Counted from the first letter of the stretch, positions 1 to 9,890 are shown. The stretch is 27,630 bases of DNA from Chara braunii (GCA_003427395.1 BFEA01000808.1:348639-376268), one strand, 5' to 3'. Program-made: numbers and translations. The notes: a model not told the origin generated them from the sequence alone.

Positions 1-112
1 GCATGCAGGGCTTGTCGCAGCCCCGTTACCTGAGACACCTCGTGCATGTGCACAACTTTAATATGATCAAGGAAGGCATCTCGAGACTGAGCTGTGTACC
101 GCTGGCGGACAT
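1..112 (+). CDS. partial internal exon of an unrecognised protein-coding gene
   Basis: The frame beginning at base 3 is open from the window edge and reads MQGLSQPRYLRHLVHVHNF and on to SCVPLADM. Codons are strongly G/C-ending, unlike the AT-rich DNA that follows at once. A plausible 5' splice donor (AT|GTATAT) lies at 112/113, exactly where composition switches; without splicing the frame runs into AT-rich sequence and stops at 174-176. The peptide is not low-complexity and looks like part of a conserved globular protein, but I do not recognise the family. The gene would enter from the left; I could not place a following exon, so the next one may lie beyond the repeats or the exon may be stranded by an assembly break. 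Coding status is inferred from composition, codon pattern and the donor only. Confidence 0.55.
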
Positions 113-120
113 GTATATAT

Positions 121-447
121 ATTTAAAGTATATTTTTAAAAGTTCATTATTTTATTTGAACTTGAGATTATTGTAAATTTGTATTTTTTTTTAATGTATT
201 TTCAATACCTATGAATTATTTCAAAATATTTTCTAAGATAGACTATCCACGAATAATTTTAGAATTTTTTTTTTTTTTGGGGGGGGGATTTAAGTATATT
301 TTTACAAGTTTATTATTTTATTTGAACTTAAGATTACTGTAAATTTGTATTTTTCGTTCATGTATTTTTAATGCATCTGAATTATTTTAAATTAGTTTTT
401 AAGATATATTATTCACGTAAACCATCACTTGGATTTTTTTTTTAAAT
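121..447. repeat. AT-rich tandem duplication, two units of about 165 bp
   Basis: The segment from 121 is repeated from 288 (for example GTATATTTTTA then TTATTTTATTTGAACTT, and ACTGTAAATTTGTATTTTT in the second unit). The copies are clearly diverged, so the duplication is old. A short G run (279-287) sits at the junction. It lies in what would be the intron or 3' flank of the left-edge exon. Confidence 0.75.
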
Positions 448-1497
448 AATACGAATTTATAAACAGAGGAGCCCAAAGTACAACGACTGACTATTCATCT
501 TTTTTTTTTAATGTTATGTTAACTCCTTATTCATACTATCGTATTGAGGCATCAATAAAAAAAATATTTAATTTTGCTCATAGCCTTATGCTTTATGTTG
601 GCTATTACAACATTAAATATAATTGCTCAACGAATAGTACAATGTTTTTTTTTTTAATCAGGGGGCATCGCTTCAGCATTTTATTTTATTAGAGAGTCGA
701 GGGTAAGCTGAGAGTTGTCGGCGTATTGAAAACTTTACCAATTGGAATATTAATCGTTCTCTAGCTAGCGAGCCTACGGCCTTTTCTTTTTTCCGACTAT
801 GTTTGATTGCTTTGGCTTTTAGAGATCGATCATCAAAAGCTCCGTAAAAAAAAAAAAGAATTCATAATGGTTTTTAGTAATTATTAATGTATCAATGAAT
901 TACCTTTGTCTTTGTTTATGTTCTGGATTAGAACATGTTATTAACTATGAATCTACAGTTTTCTAACTTTTAAAGGTTTCATTTTTAGGTTTTTGCCATA
1001 TTTTATCTCGATTTCTCAGTTGCAAATGACTTTGTGGTTCTATTTTTTTTTACGACATATAATAACATTTTGAGTATTTGGTTATAACATGTAACCAACT
1101 TAAAAAACTAGAAGCTCCTTGAGAATATTTTGAGGTGGGAGATACGAATATTGAAGATCTTTGATTTGCAAAATTCCTTTCAACATAACATTTTTCAATT
1201 AATAATTTCAATAGCAAGTCAAGCAGTGGTGGGCCAAAGTATCAATATCGAAATCTCAACGTCGAGAGTGGTGAAGCGGAAATATTCGTCAATGATTTTC
1301 AAAACGTTTAATTTAGTTAATGAATAATAGATAAGTATTGAACATGATAACAGGGGATGTTGGTGTCCTCCCACTTTATTTTATTTTTCCTGTTGTCGTA
1401 CTTGAAATGAAAGTTAACTTCTTATGTTGGTTATGTGGACGAACTGTGTGTTACACTTTTTTTTTATTTTACAGTATCTTCTTATTTTGCCAACTAG
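448..1497. other. AT-rich stretch without recognisable gene
   Basis: About 1 kb of AT-rich DNA with many T homopolymers. The only open frame of note (1130-1327, 65 codons) has no coding-like composition. I see no repeat unit, RNA gene or conserved motif. Confidence 0.6.
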
Positions 1498-1505
1498 TTT
1501 TATAG

Positions 1506-1953
1506 CTTCGTAGCACGGCGAACGTGTTCGCGCCCCTTCATATTCGCGCGAACGTGTCCGCGCGGTTGCGCGAACAGCTCACGAACATGTTCGGGCGAAC
1601 ATATTTTTTTTCCGTAAAAATCTGCCTACGGTTTACCTGGCAGTTCTATTTGACGATATACATATATTTTTTTTTTAATTTTTAACTCATGATTGGCTAC
1701 GGATTTGAACACGACTCCAAGGCAAAAGTTGCTTTTATTATTATTTTACATACGAATAAGAACACGACTCGAAGGCAGAAGTTGCTTGTATTATTATTTT
1801 TCATACCATGTAATTTTTTCAGATTTTTTTGAAAACTTTTTTTTTTTTTTTTTTTTTAATCGTTATATTCGCGTTTAAGGGTTTTGAACGCTTGTTCGCG
1901 TTCGGGCGAACATGTTCGCGATCGCCTCCGAACGTGAACACGATGCTACGTAG
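1506..1953. mobile_element. hAT-like non-autonomous transposon (MITE), 448 bp, with 8-bp target duplication
   Basis: The ends are short imperfect inverted repeats (CTTCGTAGCA on the left, TGCTACGTAG on the right) and are flanked on both sides by TTTTATAG (1498-1505 and 1954-1961), an 8-bp target-site duplication as hAT transposases make. Palindromes of the type GCGAACATGTTCGC cluster below both ends (1518-1531, 1580-1594, 1906-1919), as expected for subterminal transposase binding sites. The interior holds a 53-bp tandem duplication (from 1707 and 1760) and the hairpin of the hammerhead repeat family (1622-1642). It has no coding capacity. The superfamily call rests on target-site length only, since the termini are not the classic CAGGG type. 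Confidence 0.6.
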
Positions 1954-1981
1954 TTTTATAGTATCATCAGTCGACGAACAT

Positions 1982-2468
1982 CTCACGAACATGTTCGGGT
2001 GAACTTTTTTTTTTTTCGTAAAAATTTGTCTACGGTTTATCGAGCAGTTCTGTTTGTGACAATATATATATATATGATGAGTCGGTGAAACTCCGACGAA
2101 AGAGTTTGTCACAGCCCCTCGTTTGTTGTCCTCATCTCCTTCTCTGCCTACAGTTTACCGGGCAGTTTTATTTGACGATATATATGTGACGATATATATA
2201 TATAACTCATGATTGGCTACGAATTTGAACATGACTCCAAGGCAAAAGTTGCTTTTATTATTATTTTACATACGAATTAGAATACGACTCCTAGGCAGAA
2301 GTTGCTTGTATTATTATTTTACACGTAATTTTTTCAGATTTTTTCGAGAATTTTTTTTTTTTTTTTTTTAAATAATTTTTATGTTAGAGTTCAGGGGTTT
2401 TGGGCGCTTGTTCGCGTTCGGGCGAACATGTCGCGTTCGCCTCCGAACGCGAATACGATGCTACGTAG
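1982..2468. mobile_element. second, 5'-truncated tandem copy of the hAT-like MITE with a nested hammerhead repeat
   Basis: From 1982 the sequence repeats the preceding element beginning at its subterminal palindrome (CACGAACATGTTCGGG) and ends with TGCTACGTAG (2459-2468) followed by TTTTATGG. The duplication also carries the flank GTATCATYAGTCGACGA, so it arose by duplicating element plus flank rather than by fresh insertion. This copy is about 110 bp longer than the first because it includes a hammerhead-containing segment near 2056-2190. Confidence 0.65.
2056..2190 (+). ncRNA. decayed hammerhead ribozyme plus hairpin tail
   Basis: Bases 2074-2113 keep the hammerhead core pattern: TGATGA, stem II (GTCGG/CCGAC around a 7-base loop), then GAAA, and stem III sequence TTGTCAC that pairs with GTGACAA upstream. 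The first core base is A instead of C (ATGATGA rather than CTGATGA), and the stem I region is an AT dinucleotide run, so cleavage activity is unlikely. The downstream tail has the hairpin CTGCC..GGCAG (2144-2166) and the phrase TTTGACGATATATA, both shared with the complete copy near 25.7 kb. Confidence 0.7.
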
Positions 2469-2492
2469 TTTTATGGTATCATTAGTCGACGA

Positions 2493-2880
2493 TCTACAAC
2501 TTGCAGGCAACAAGAATTTAATTGTATGTCCATAGAGAGAAGCCACATATAGAAAGTTTATTTGAACTAAAATTACACGAGTTTGTTGGTGTACCCCCGC
2601 CCCGTAACATTTTCGCTTTCTTTTATCTATTTATATATATTAATCTATCATTATTGAAACTTATGATCACAAGTTCATGACGGTTTTTCATATAACACAA
2701 CAAATAGAAAGTGAGTGCATGTATGAAATATATGTATAGACATTCAACAGAAAAATGCCCATGAGTAATGAAAGTTGAAAAAACATTAACATTGGGGTCC
2801 AATTCTAGAATTTTCAGTTTTATTTTATAAGTCCCCGTTTAAATATGAGTTTTCTCTTCCATCTACATCTATTTGTTCAA
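2493..2880. other. AT-rich stretch; one distant relative of the 115-bp unit
   Basis: No gene is visible. Bases about 2655-2770 contain ATGATCACAAGTTCATG, GTGAGTGCATGTATGAAAT and other phrases resembling the tandem units at 3227-3540, so this is probably an outlying diverged copy. Confidence 0.45.
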
Positions 2881-3053
2881 GATGGAATGAAAGTTTGGAC
2901 GAGTTTATGAAATCTTTTAATTAAATTTTTATTTCACTACAACAAATATCTTCTAATTTAGATTGGATTAACCTATTTATAACTGAAAATCCTTACTTAG
3001 AATGACTATTCAATTAAAATATTTCATGAACTTGTCTTGACTTTCATTCCATC
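2881..3053. mobile_element. 173-bp MITE-like element with inverted repeats of about 42 bp
   Basis: The left end begins GATGGAATGAAAGT and is matched in reverse complement by the right end finishing ACTTTCATTCCATC. The match covers about 42 bases on each side with a few mismatches, leaving about 90 bp of AT-rich interior. No convincing target duplication is visible, so it may be a fold-back element or a decayed MITE. No coding capacity. Confidence 0.65.
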
Positions 3054-3099
3054 TCTAGCATGCAGCCCAAATAAGACGGAATATCCTATTCTTGGAATG

Positions 3100-3222
3100 A
3101 AAGTTTGCAAGTAAGATGAAAAATTTTAAAATTTGAATGACATTTTTTAAGATGGAATTAAAATTTAAAATTGAAATTGAAATTTTACTATAGAATGACT
3201 ATTTAATTCTAGGAATTGTTTT
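3100..3222 (+). repeat. dispersed AT-rich repeat, copy 1 of an inverted pair
   Basis: This segment (AAGTAAGATGAAAAATTTTA, ATTTTTTAAGATGGAAT, GAATGACTATTTAATT) matches the reverse complement of 19993-20117 almost throughout. It also contains the GATGGAAT word that ends the adjacent 173-bp MITE, so the two may be relatives. No coding capacity. Confidence 0.7.
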
Positions 3223-3226
3223 CGTT

Positions 3227-3540
3227 GTTTGAGCCTTGAACATTTTTTCAAATTTATGATTATATGTTTCTGGTGGCATTGCAAATACCACAACAGGGAC
3301 AACATATAAGACGTGGGTGTATGAATGAATATATGTACGAATGTTTGAGCCTTGGGCATTTTTTAAATTTATTATTATAAGGTCATTGTGGCGTTGCAGA
3401 TATCACAACGTATACAAAGTGAATTTATGTATGAAATATATCTACCGACGACTGAGCATTGAGTATTTCGAAATATATGATTATAAGTTCATGGTGGCCT
3501 TGCAGATACCAGAACAGATAAAAAGTGGGTGCAAACGTAG
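3227..3540. repeat. tandem repeat, three units of about 110-115 bp
   Basis: Units start near 3227, 3342 and 3451 with TTGAGCCTTG or TGAGCATTGAG. Each continues with AAATTTATGATTATA-like sequence, GGTGGCATTGCAGATACCA-like sequence, AAAGTG and TATGTATGAAATATAT. The short open frame at 3341-3562 crosses units and is not credible as a gene. Confidence 0.7.
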
Positions 3541-3810
3541 TTTACAGGTTTTTAATCTTTGAATTATCGGGCCTCTTTTTTTTTGGGGAAAAATCTTAGA
3601 GATACCCCTGATTTTCGTTTATTGGTGACGTGCCTCTTTGACAGTCGGCTTACCCTGTCGTGCCTCTGGGGACTAAAATTTTTTCTTCAGACCCCTATCA
3701 GCAGAGGGCACAACATTACGTCGTGCTCATACTGGACTGTTGGTCCATATGAACGGTTTTTTCGCGGTATGCCCTCGTGAGGGGCATACATTTTTTTTGG
3801 TGCTCTTTTA
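3541..3810. other. non-coding stretch with a strong hairpin before a T run
   Basis: The region shows loose short repeats of TGCCTCT/TACCCCT words. Bases about 3768-3790 form a hairpin (GTATGCCC paired with GGGGCATAC around TCGTGA) followed by a run of T. The 73-codon frame at 3559-3780 has no coding character. A Pol III or transposon end is possible but unsupported. Confidence 0.4.
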
Positions 3811-4159
3811 GTATTCACCTGTCATAAACCAAAGTGCGGAGAAGCACGCACAGACACGCTCGCATACACATACACGCAAACATACGAGCACGTACACACA
3901 CACATGCGCACGTCAGAGTGACATGAAGAGGACCGCCACGAGGCGTACCCTTGTTGCCTGAAACATGCTCCCCCTTTTCGTTCCTTTGCATATGGTGCAC
4001 GCCTTAATTGGACCTATATGTGAATCGTCGTGCAAGGCGTTTTTATTTTGAATGCGATCCTACATTGGTTGACTAAGACGACCAATTTAAGCACATGATA
4101 CACTTCAAAAAAGTAAAAACGCTTCATACGTAAAATCATGTCTAGTCCGTTATTCACTT
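3811..4159. other. CA-rich low-complexity stretch and unassigned DNA
   Basis: Bases 3846-3915 are an imperfect CA/CACG-rich tract (CACGCACAGACACGCTCGC and similar). The rest is unassigned, although 4100-4160 may be diverged upstream flank of the adjacent large element. No gene seen. Confidence 0.5.
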
Positions 4160-4570
4160 TCAACCCATAATCTGTCGATGGCATAATAAGCGGCGATGCC
4201 AGTGAGTCTTTGAATAAATAGCGTGGAGACGTCAACTTTATTATATCGATTAGCCATGCATGAATACGCAAGCAGTCGGAATGATGGCGCACTATGAGGT
4301 ACCGCAACCACGCGGTCCTCAATGATTTTGGGGGTCACTTTCGACACTCAAGTGTCAGCTGATACAATCTTCTGGCGCTAGACAATCGTGAAGGCGATTG
4401 CGAATTGTACCCTCTTCTTCAAACCGTTGATAGAACATTAGGCGGGCTTCGTCCTTTTGTGATTGTCAAGCGCCTTTTAACTTTGGGGGCAAGACTCCAT
4501 CTTTAGAGGCCTGTAATAGGTCAACGGGTTTTAACTCTAACAGTCGTCATGAACCTCAACGCTCAATTTT
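4160..4570 (+). repeat. head module of the 3.3-kb element, copy A
   Basis: This module is shared with 9485-9890 and 10137-10480. Conserved points are CCCATAA, an AT-rich box (GAATAAATAGCG, near 4213), AAGCAGTCGGAATGATGGCG, and TTCGACACTCAAGTGTCAGC (4339-4358). The last contains nested palindromes (GACACT/AGTGTC and GTGTCAGCTGATAC). The minus-strand open frames here are not maintained in the third copy. Confidence 0.7.
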
Positions 4571-5299
4571 AAAACATAAAAAACAAAATCAAGAAGGTTC
4601 ATTTAGTAAATAGAAATAAGTAAATATTGTTACATTCACACATCACTTGCAACACGGGATAAACTAGAAGGAATAAAAGATAGTCCATCAAGTATGTAGA
4701 TCGTGGGGCATATGATTGTTATTTTCACTGTCTTTAAGGTTTAGTTTGCACATCAAGTTTCAAACATTAAACTGCATAAAAACATATGCACACACGAAAG
4801 GATCACATTGCGAGACATTAATTTTGTCAAAGTTATCATTTCCTGAAGCTCACACCACGCCTTACACATTTAAGCCTCGACCATTATACGATTTTTCATT
4901 TAAAAAAAAAAGATATTGAGTCCTTTAGAATGATCATTAAAAAAACGTATGAGTAAGTCCTTTACAAAAACATATGAAAATCACGAGGCTAAGACGTCAA
5001 GTCGAGACACAGGTGTAAGTAAAGTCGTGTCGTGAACTGACATATTATTAAAAGATAACACAAGTTGACCCGTATAGGATAAGTCTTGAGATAATCAAAC
5101 CTTCAATCAATCTAAATGAAACCACCTACAGTACAGTACACACCAAATGTTCATGTTATGCTAGAGTGAGTGTATAATAATCCTATCTTGCTACCATTGG
5201 TTTATACTTAAGAAATTAAGTAGAAGTTTTTCGTATGGGTAGATAATTTTCAAGTTTATATCAAAAATGTCTTAGCATAATTTATATATGGTTTAATTT

Positions 5300-5660
5300 T
5301 GAAAAACTTTGAATTTTTTTATTTCAAAATATCACGTTTATCTAATTCCTTACAGTTAGTAAAACATTGGGCAACACTTCCTTAAGGAAAATAATATTCA
5401 AACGTTTATACCAATCGAAATTCGAAGTGAGATAAAATTTTTAACTTTTTCAAAGACAAAATTGTCAAACTCCCTGAACTAGTAAAACTTAGGGCAGCAT
5501 TTGCTTATAAGAAAGGTAATTTCAAATTTCTATTGACTCATAAATGTGAAATAGACAAACTTTGCATAAAGTAATACTCCTTGAAGTAATAAAATTTTTG
5601 GCACAATCTCCTTAAAAAAATATAGATTGTTAAATTTATACTAATAAAAAAATGAGTTAC
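5300..5660 (+). repeat. tandem array of ~120-bp units in copy A
   Basis: Three to four diverged units each carry AACTCCCTGAACTAGTAAAA-like sequence, then GGGCAGCATTTGCTTA-like sequence, then AATTTATA. Copy B has the same array with the better preserved version GGCAGCGCTTCCCGTAG. Confidence 0.65.
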
Positions 5661-6189
5661 ATTATTATATTATGTAAAGCTTTAAAATAATTTAATTTCT
5701 TAGATCTTGTACCAATTTAAGAGGTTTTTTCCATACGGAAAGTGATATCCCAATTCATATAAATTTTAGCTCTTAAATCAGAAAATATGCATAAAGCATA
5801 ACTAACTTTCATCGCTCCACCATATAGCGAGCACTAAAGTGACGACCTATTAAAAGATTTAATTCGGGATAAGCAGAGTTAATATTCAACCACATGCAAG
5901 TTCATACCAAAATGTATAAGTGCTCTCATTAATTCCCCAAATTGTTCTTCATATCAATAGTTCATTAACTCCTAATTAGACAAATCAGAAATAACCTTTG
6001 TCTTTGTATACACAAAACAGAGGGCACGACTACGTTTCTCTTCACTAGGCAGTTAATTAAACCAAAATTTGCGGCCATATTATAATACTTCTTTGAACCT
6101 TTAATATTTTGAAGACTATGACTTAGTTAAACCAAGGCTATATTGTTAAGTGTGCCTTTACACTTATTATATTGTTAATTAAGTACTTT

Positions 6190-6850
6190 CTTCCTTGTGA
6201 TAGGCTATAGTCAGATCAAACTGAAACCACATTGTGTTACTTGCTTTGTTCAATATTAGAAGTATAATATATTCATATATAAAATCTTATTCTGAGACTT
6301 CTCGTTATGTGTGCGACCTCAAACTAAGTTAAAGTGAAGCCACATTGTTTAATCATCAGTCCAAACTTTCCTCGGAAAAAACAAGCAGTTGGGCCAAACC
6401 ATTTCGACCAGATTACCCAACTTTTTAAACGTCTTCAACAGACAAATCACCATAAAGAACAACCACCAGACATGATAAATGTCACATTGTCTGCTTAGGG
6501 TAAGGAATAAGATCACAAAGCATAGGATCTAAGCCAATTCGAAACCACATTGCCTTACCAACACGAAAAACAATTACGAAGGTTTAACAATCAGACCAGA
6601 CCAAAACCATATTGTCTGATTGTCAGAAGACAAAACAATACAACAGTTAGATCTGATCAAATTCATATTACTTGTTTGCAAAATAGATGAATCAATAAGT
6701 ATTATAGTGATTAAACATGATTAATTATAGTAATTAAACATGACTGAAGCCACATTGTCTTATTGCAGAAGGAACATAATCAAACAAAGTTGTCAGACCA
6801 AACGGAAAAGCAGTCAGACCAAACGGAAGCCACATTATCTAAACTTTTGG
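6190..6850 (+). repeat. recurrent CCACATTGTCT motif cluster in copy A
   Basis: A motif close to GAARCCACATTGTCTTA recurs about seven times (near 6224, 6336, 6480, 6541, 6603, 6745 and 6826). It is often preceded by CAGACCAAA, so that CAGAC can pair with GTCTG (for example 6597-6601 with 6614-6618). It occupies the place where copy B has its GTCCAATCTTATGGA hairpin cluster. Confidence 0.6.
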
Positions 6851-7079
6851 GGACCCATTCAACGCAATCAAGACTACCTTTTTACCTTCCCCCAAGTTCA
6901 TTCCCTTCTGTCTGATTTCAACCAGTAAAATAGATAAATTTCAAACATGCATTTCCTTTATTCGGTCTGAATGAAGTTCTTAATAAAAGCAGAAGTCCAT
7001 AGTGGGTGCATGCATATAAAACAGACAGTGTGGAGAGGTATAATGGTAAGGGTATAGTGACACACACAAAGAATAATGA

Positions 7080-7460
7080 TTGTATGACCCTGACTCCAAA
7101 ACTCCTTCCGAGTTTCGGTAGGGTTCCCGCAAACGGTGGGGCAACGTTCCACAGAGGCCTTGACAAGGATTACAGGTTTCCAATTTCGTCTGCCGCCTTC
7201 CTCTCATAACTAAAAAAAGTAGACTGAGAGTTTAAAGGGTGGAGGGAGAAGGATCGAGTCGTTCAAATACAAGGGAGGTACACTCAGATTCTCGTGAAAG
7301 AGCATTGAAACGTTCAGTCGCCTGAGGGTTTTGCAATTGTGGTTAAAATGTAGTAGAATGGTCATGTCGGGACCAAAATCCCGAGCAATGACCGTCTGAC
7401 AGTCCTCCAAGTTGCATCAACAACCCCCTTGTAGAGTTTGATCACATCTCTGCATCACAA
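7080..7460 (+). repeat. tail module of the 3.3-kb element, copy A
   Basis: It aligns with 13040-13415. Shared words include GGTAGGG, AGGCCTTG, GATTAC, CGCCTTCCTCTCA, GAGGTRYACTCAGA, CGCCTGAGGG, GACAGYCCTCCA and AACACCTCTCC-like endings. Short open frames on both strands here are incidental and are not shared between copies. Confidence 0.7.
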
Positions 7461-7751
7461 CTCTTCCAGTGTTGACAATACAACGGTTACGCAACTTAGA
7501 AAAGGTTGCGTTCGAATGGAACATGCCCAGATGCTTTATTCAAAATGTGGGTGAAACCCGACAAAACTTCAACAAAACGGAACAAAGTCAGGCTTCTTGA
7601 TTGGCAGGTCAACTCCCTGTTCTGGCCGATGTGAGTGTCCAGGTGGGAGCAGACCACACAACATAACGCAGTCCGCTGCATGCGTTGAAAAATTGGTTGC
7701 GTACAAGCATTTGCTCATTCCACACCAGGACATCAACGCGCACGTGCAGGT

Positions 7752-7753
<2 letters not shown>
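7461..7753. other. unassigned stretch between copy A and a CT microsatellite
   Basis: No gene or recognisable repeat. Short frames on both strands overlap one another, which argues against coding. Confidence 0.5.

Positions 7754-7803
<50 letters not shown>
7754..7803 (+). repeat. (CT)25 microsatellite
   Basis: A perfect CT dinucleotide tract of about 50 bases. It creates serine/leucine and arginine/glutamate open frames on the two strands that are not genes. Confidence 0.97.
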
Positions 7804-7806
<3 letters not shown>

Positions 7807-8199
7807 TGCTAATGTTCTCAACATCTAAATGCACTATCCGCTAGCAGGGCCAGCTTCAGTCAATCTGAGTGAGAACCACGTACACGACGAAACACGATCA
7901 CGTTGGATACGGTTTTCAAGAGCGACACGACAAGCACCTAACCCGCCCCGATTTCATCAAGAAACGGGTGCCCACAACTCAATCCCAACCACCTCTTTGC
8001 TCATTTTTTTCACCTACATTCTGCCCACTCCCGCATACTCGTATCTCATCCCGCCATCGAGCTCGCCCACTTCGATGACCTTTAAATCGCCTCTTTGCTC
8101 GCTCGATCCTACCGAGAACCGGGTGAAAGCAATCTCCTCTCTGCCATGCCCCGCCTCTCCTTCATCTTCCTTTATGCACCTGGACAAAAAACACGGTTG

Positions 8200-9119
8200 G
8201 ATTCCTACGAACTCGGCGAACATGGTAGCGCTGCGTGCACAAAATGAAAAACCCACATTCGAAGTATTTAGAGATACATTACTACAAGAACAGGATCATG
8301 AGCACATCCTGAGGGCAATCACCGATCATGAGGGAAGATTCCGAGGGCGATCACCGATCATGAGGGAAGACGATCACGATGATGTATAACAAACACGACC
8401 TTGATCCTGAAAAAGATGGCGAATGCGACGATATTACGAAGGAGGCGGGCATAGTGAAGAACACCACGACCATGAGGAATAGTCGGATCATGTCGAGGAG
8501 CTGGATGCGCATAATGAGTATGCGGAGCAACGTGGCTCCGAACCTATGCCCCTCGATTCTACTTACCAAATGTGCAAATTGAGAATGACTCTTTTGCAAG
8601 ATAAAGGAAAGATACACCCGCTATCTATCTCGAGCCTTCGTGCGGCCTAGTACTGTAGCTCGACTTTCAAATGGTCTTGCACCTTCACTTCTCCAAGGTA
8701 AGTACTCTCTCTCTCTCTCCAGCTCCCACTGTGAAAATTCATTTGGGTGTTAGTGTGGCCTGGTTCGTTCGAAGCGACCGGTAAACATCCGACAGGGAGA
8801 GGATTGCGAATGTACTGAGCAGCAACACGAGGGCAGAGGACAACGAACAAGACGATTATGGTCCGATCTCGAAGGTGACCAGTATTATGACTTTAACATC
8901 TCAAGTTCGAACGATTTTAATGACGACTACTACTCCAAGCAGATGAAAACCGTTGTCGAGAGCATTGGTCCGGCACTGCACGTGGCAGCGCGGGACCCTC
9001 TCGGCGGCGTCACGCAGGAGTTGGACCAACCTCTTCACAGACACACAAATGGAGCTTCCTTAGGCCGCTCCGGCCGAGTGCGCCAGCCATACCTCTCGCG
9101 AGCCCCTACGACGGGATAG
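8200..9119 (+). pseudogene. frameshifted fragments of an acidic open frame (possible transposon-protein relic)
   Basis: Several short frames on the plus strand encode acidic peptides separated by stops and frameshifts: EQDHEHILRAITDHEG near 8290-8330, HVEELDAHNEYAEQRG then STYQMCKLRMTLLQDKGK near 8490-8610, and an open frame 8754-9119 containing YYDFNISSSNDFNDDYYSK and ending GRSGRVRQPYLSRAPTTG. The same phrases recur, again broken, at 16555-16920 (YDHNDFNDGGDYHGSDDEDE and STTHQMCKTRMNLSRVEPDK). Shared peptide phrases at two loci suggest a once-coding mobile element, perhaps a gag-like acidic protein, but no catalytic motif is visible and I cannot name the family. A 32-bp tandem duplication (8322/8354) adds to the decay. 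The 186-codon ATG frame 7829-8389 covers only part of it and its first half looks non-coding. Confidence 0.4.
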
Positions 9120-9484
9120 GGCCTACGCGAGGCACGACTTACCTCCACCTTACGGGAGTTGTCACCTCCCTTCGGTGGGCGTATCCCCGCCGAGCCACCA
9201 GTCCACAGTACGAAAGTTACCCGGTTGCAATCGCAGAGGTGGACCAGCCGAGGGCGTTTCTCGTTCGCTGTAGCATAGGGGGTACGCGCGGTAATACGCC
9301 TATCGGACCCGCACACGGGCCGACATCTTGGGGGGTTGAAGTCCCAAGCGTGGCTCGACGTCGGTCGACTAGGACGCATCCCACACATCACGCGCACACC
9401 ACTCTACGAACACAAAAACAATAGATACGCGCGCGCACACATTGCACAAACGACACAACACGAACAACGCGACAACGTTCCTAG
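9120..9484. other. GC-rich unassigned stretch
   Basis: GC-rich DNA with no recognisable gene. The 120-codon minus-strand frame (9035-9397) overlaps the acidic relic and has no recognisable motif. A CG/CA-rich tract lies at about 9410-9450. Confidence 0.45.
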
Positions 9485-9890
9485 TCCCACGGTAACCAAC
9501 CCATAACTTTCCGATGCGCAAATCGGATGGGCGTCGCGCGCGAAACTTAGTATAAAAATCGCGCGGACGCAGGGCTAACTCATATCGACTCGCAATATAA
9601 ACGTACGCAAGCAGTCGCAATGATGACGTACTATGTCGTGCCCATAATCGTGTGTCCCTCGTTAACTTCGAGGGTCGCATTCGACACTCAAGTGTCGGCT
9701 GACACACGCCTTGAGGGTTAATCTCTCGACGTCGGAGAAACGCCGTGCGCGGTTGGAGACCACACCCTCTTTTGCACCCTGTGCAGAGGGGTTGAGTAGA
9801 CAGCTTTAAGCTGTCGTGGCGGTCGAACATCAAGGGGTTTGACTTTGACGGCCGTCACGGACTATAACGTCCAACTATGAAAACGCAAAA
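9485..9890 (+). repeat. isolated third copy of the head module
   Basis: It matches 4160-4570 (CCCATAACTTTCCGATG, AAGCAGTCGCAATGATGACG, TTCGACACTCAAGTGTCGGC, and AAGGGGTTTGAC through TATGAAAACGCAAAAAG) and, less fully, 10137-10480. It has a good TATA box (TATAAAAATC from 9551). The body of the element does not follow, so this is a solo or truncated head. The 154-codon minus-strand frame across it is not conserved as protein in the other copies. Confidence 0.65.

Larger units (their letters stand above)
4160..7460 (+). mobile_element. copy A of a 3.3-kb hairpin-rich repeat element (AT-rich, decayed)
   Basis: The whole segment aligns colinearly with 10137-13415. Anchors shared in order are: head CCCATAA (4166 and 10139); AAAATCACGAGGCTAA versus AAAGATCACCAGGGCTAA; arrays of CTNACTCCCTGAA..GGCAGC units (5300-5660 and 11380-11720); GATAGGCTATAGTCAG (6199) versus GATAAGCTATAGTCAG (12248); and tail CGCCTTCCTCTCA (7193 and 13141). 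The distance from head to tail anchor is about 3.0 kb in both. Copy A is markedly more AT-rich than B, consistent with C-to-T decay. No open frame is shared by the copies, so a protein product is unlikely. The class is unknown; no primer-binding site, polypurine tract or clear terminal repeat was found. Confidence 0.7.

Noticed and set aside
1518-1998. CGAACATGTTCG palindromes resembling bacterial LexA boxes
   Set aside because: They lie in repeated subterminal positions of a MITE in eukaryotic DNA; the resemblance is coincidental.
7829-8389. 186-codon frame starting at an ATG
   Set aside because: The first half has no coding character. Only the acidic end seems derived from a coding element, and that is reported as a relic.
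9369-9833. 154-codon minus-strand frame with partial similarity to a frame at 4150-4347
   Set aside because: The similarity follows from the shared head-module DNA; the third copy has stops and the peptide is not conserved.
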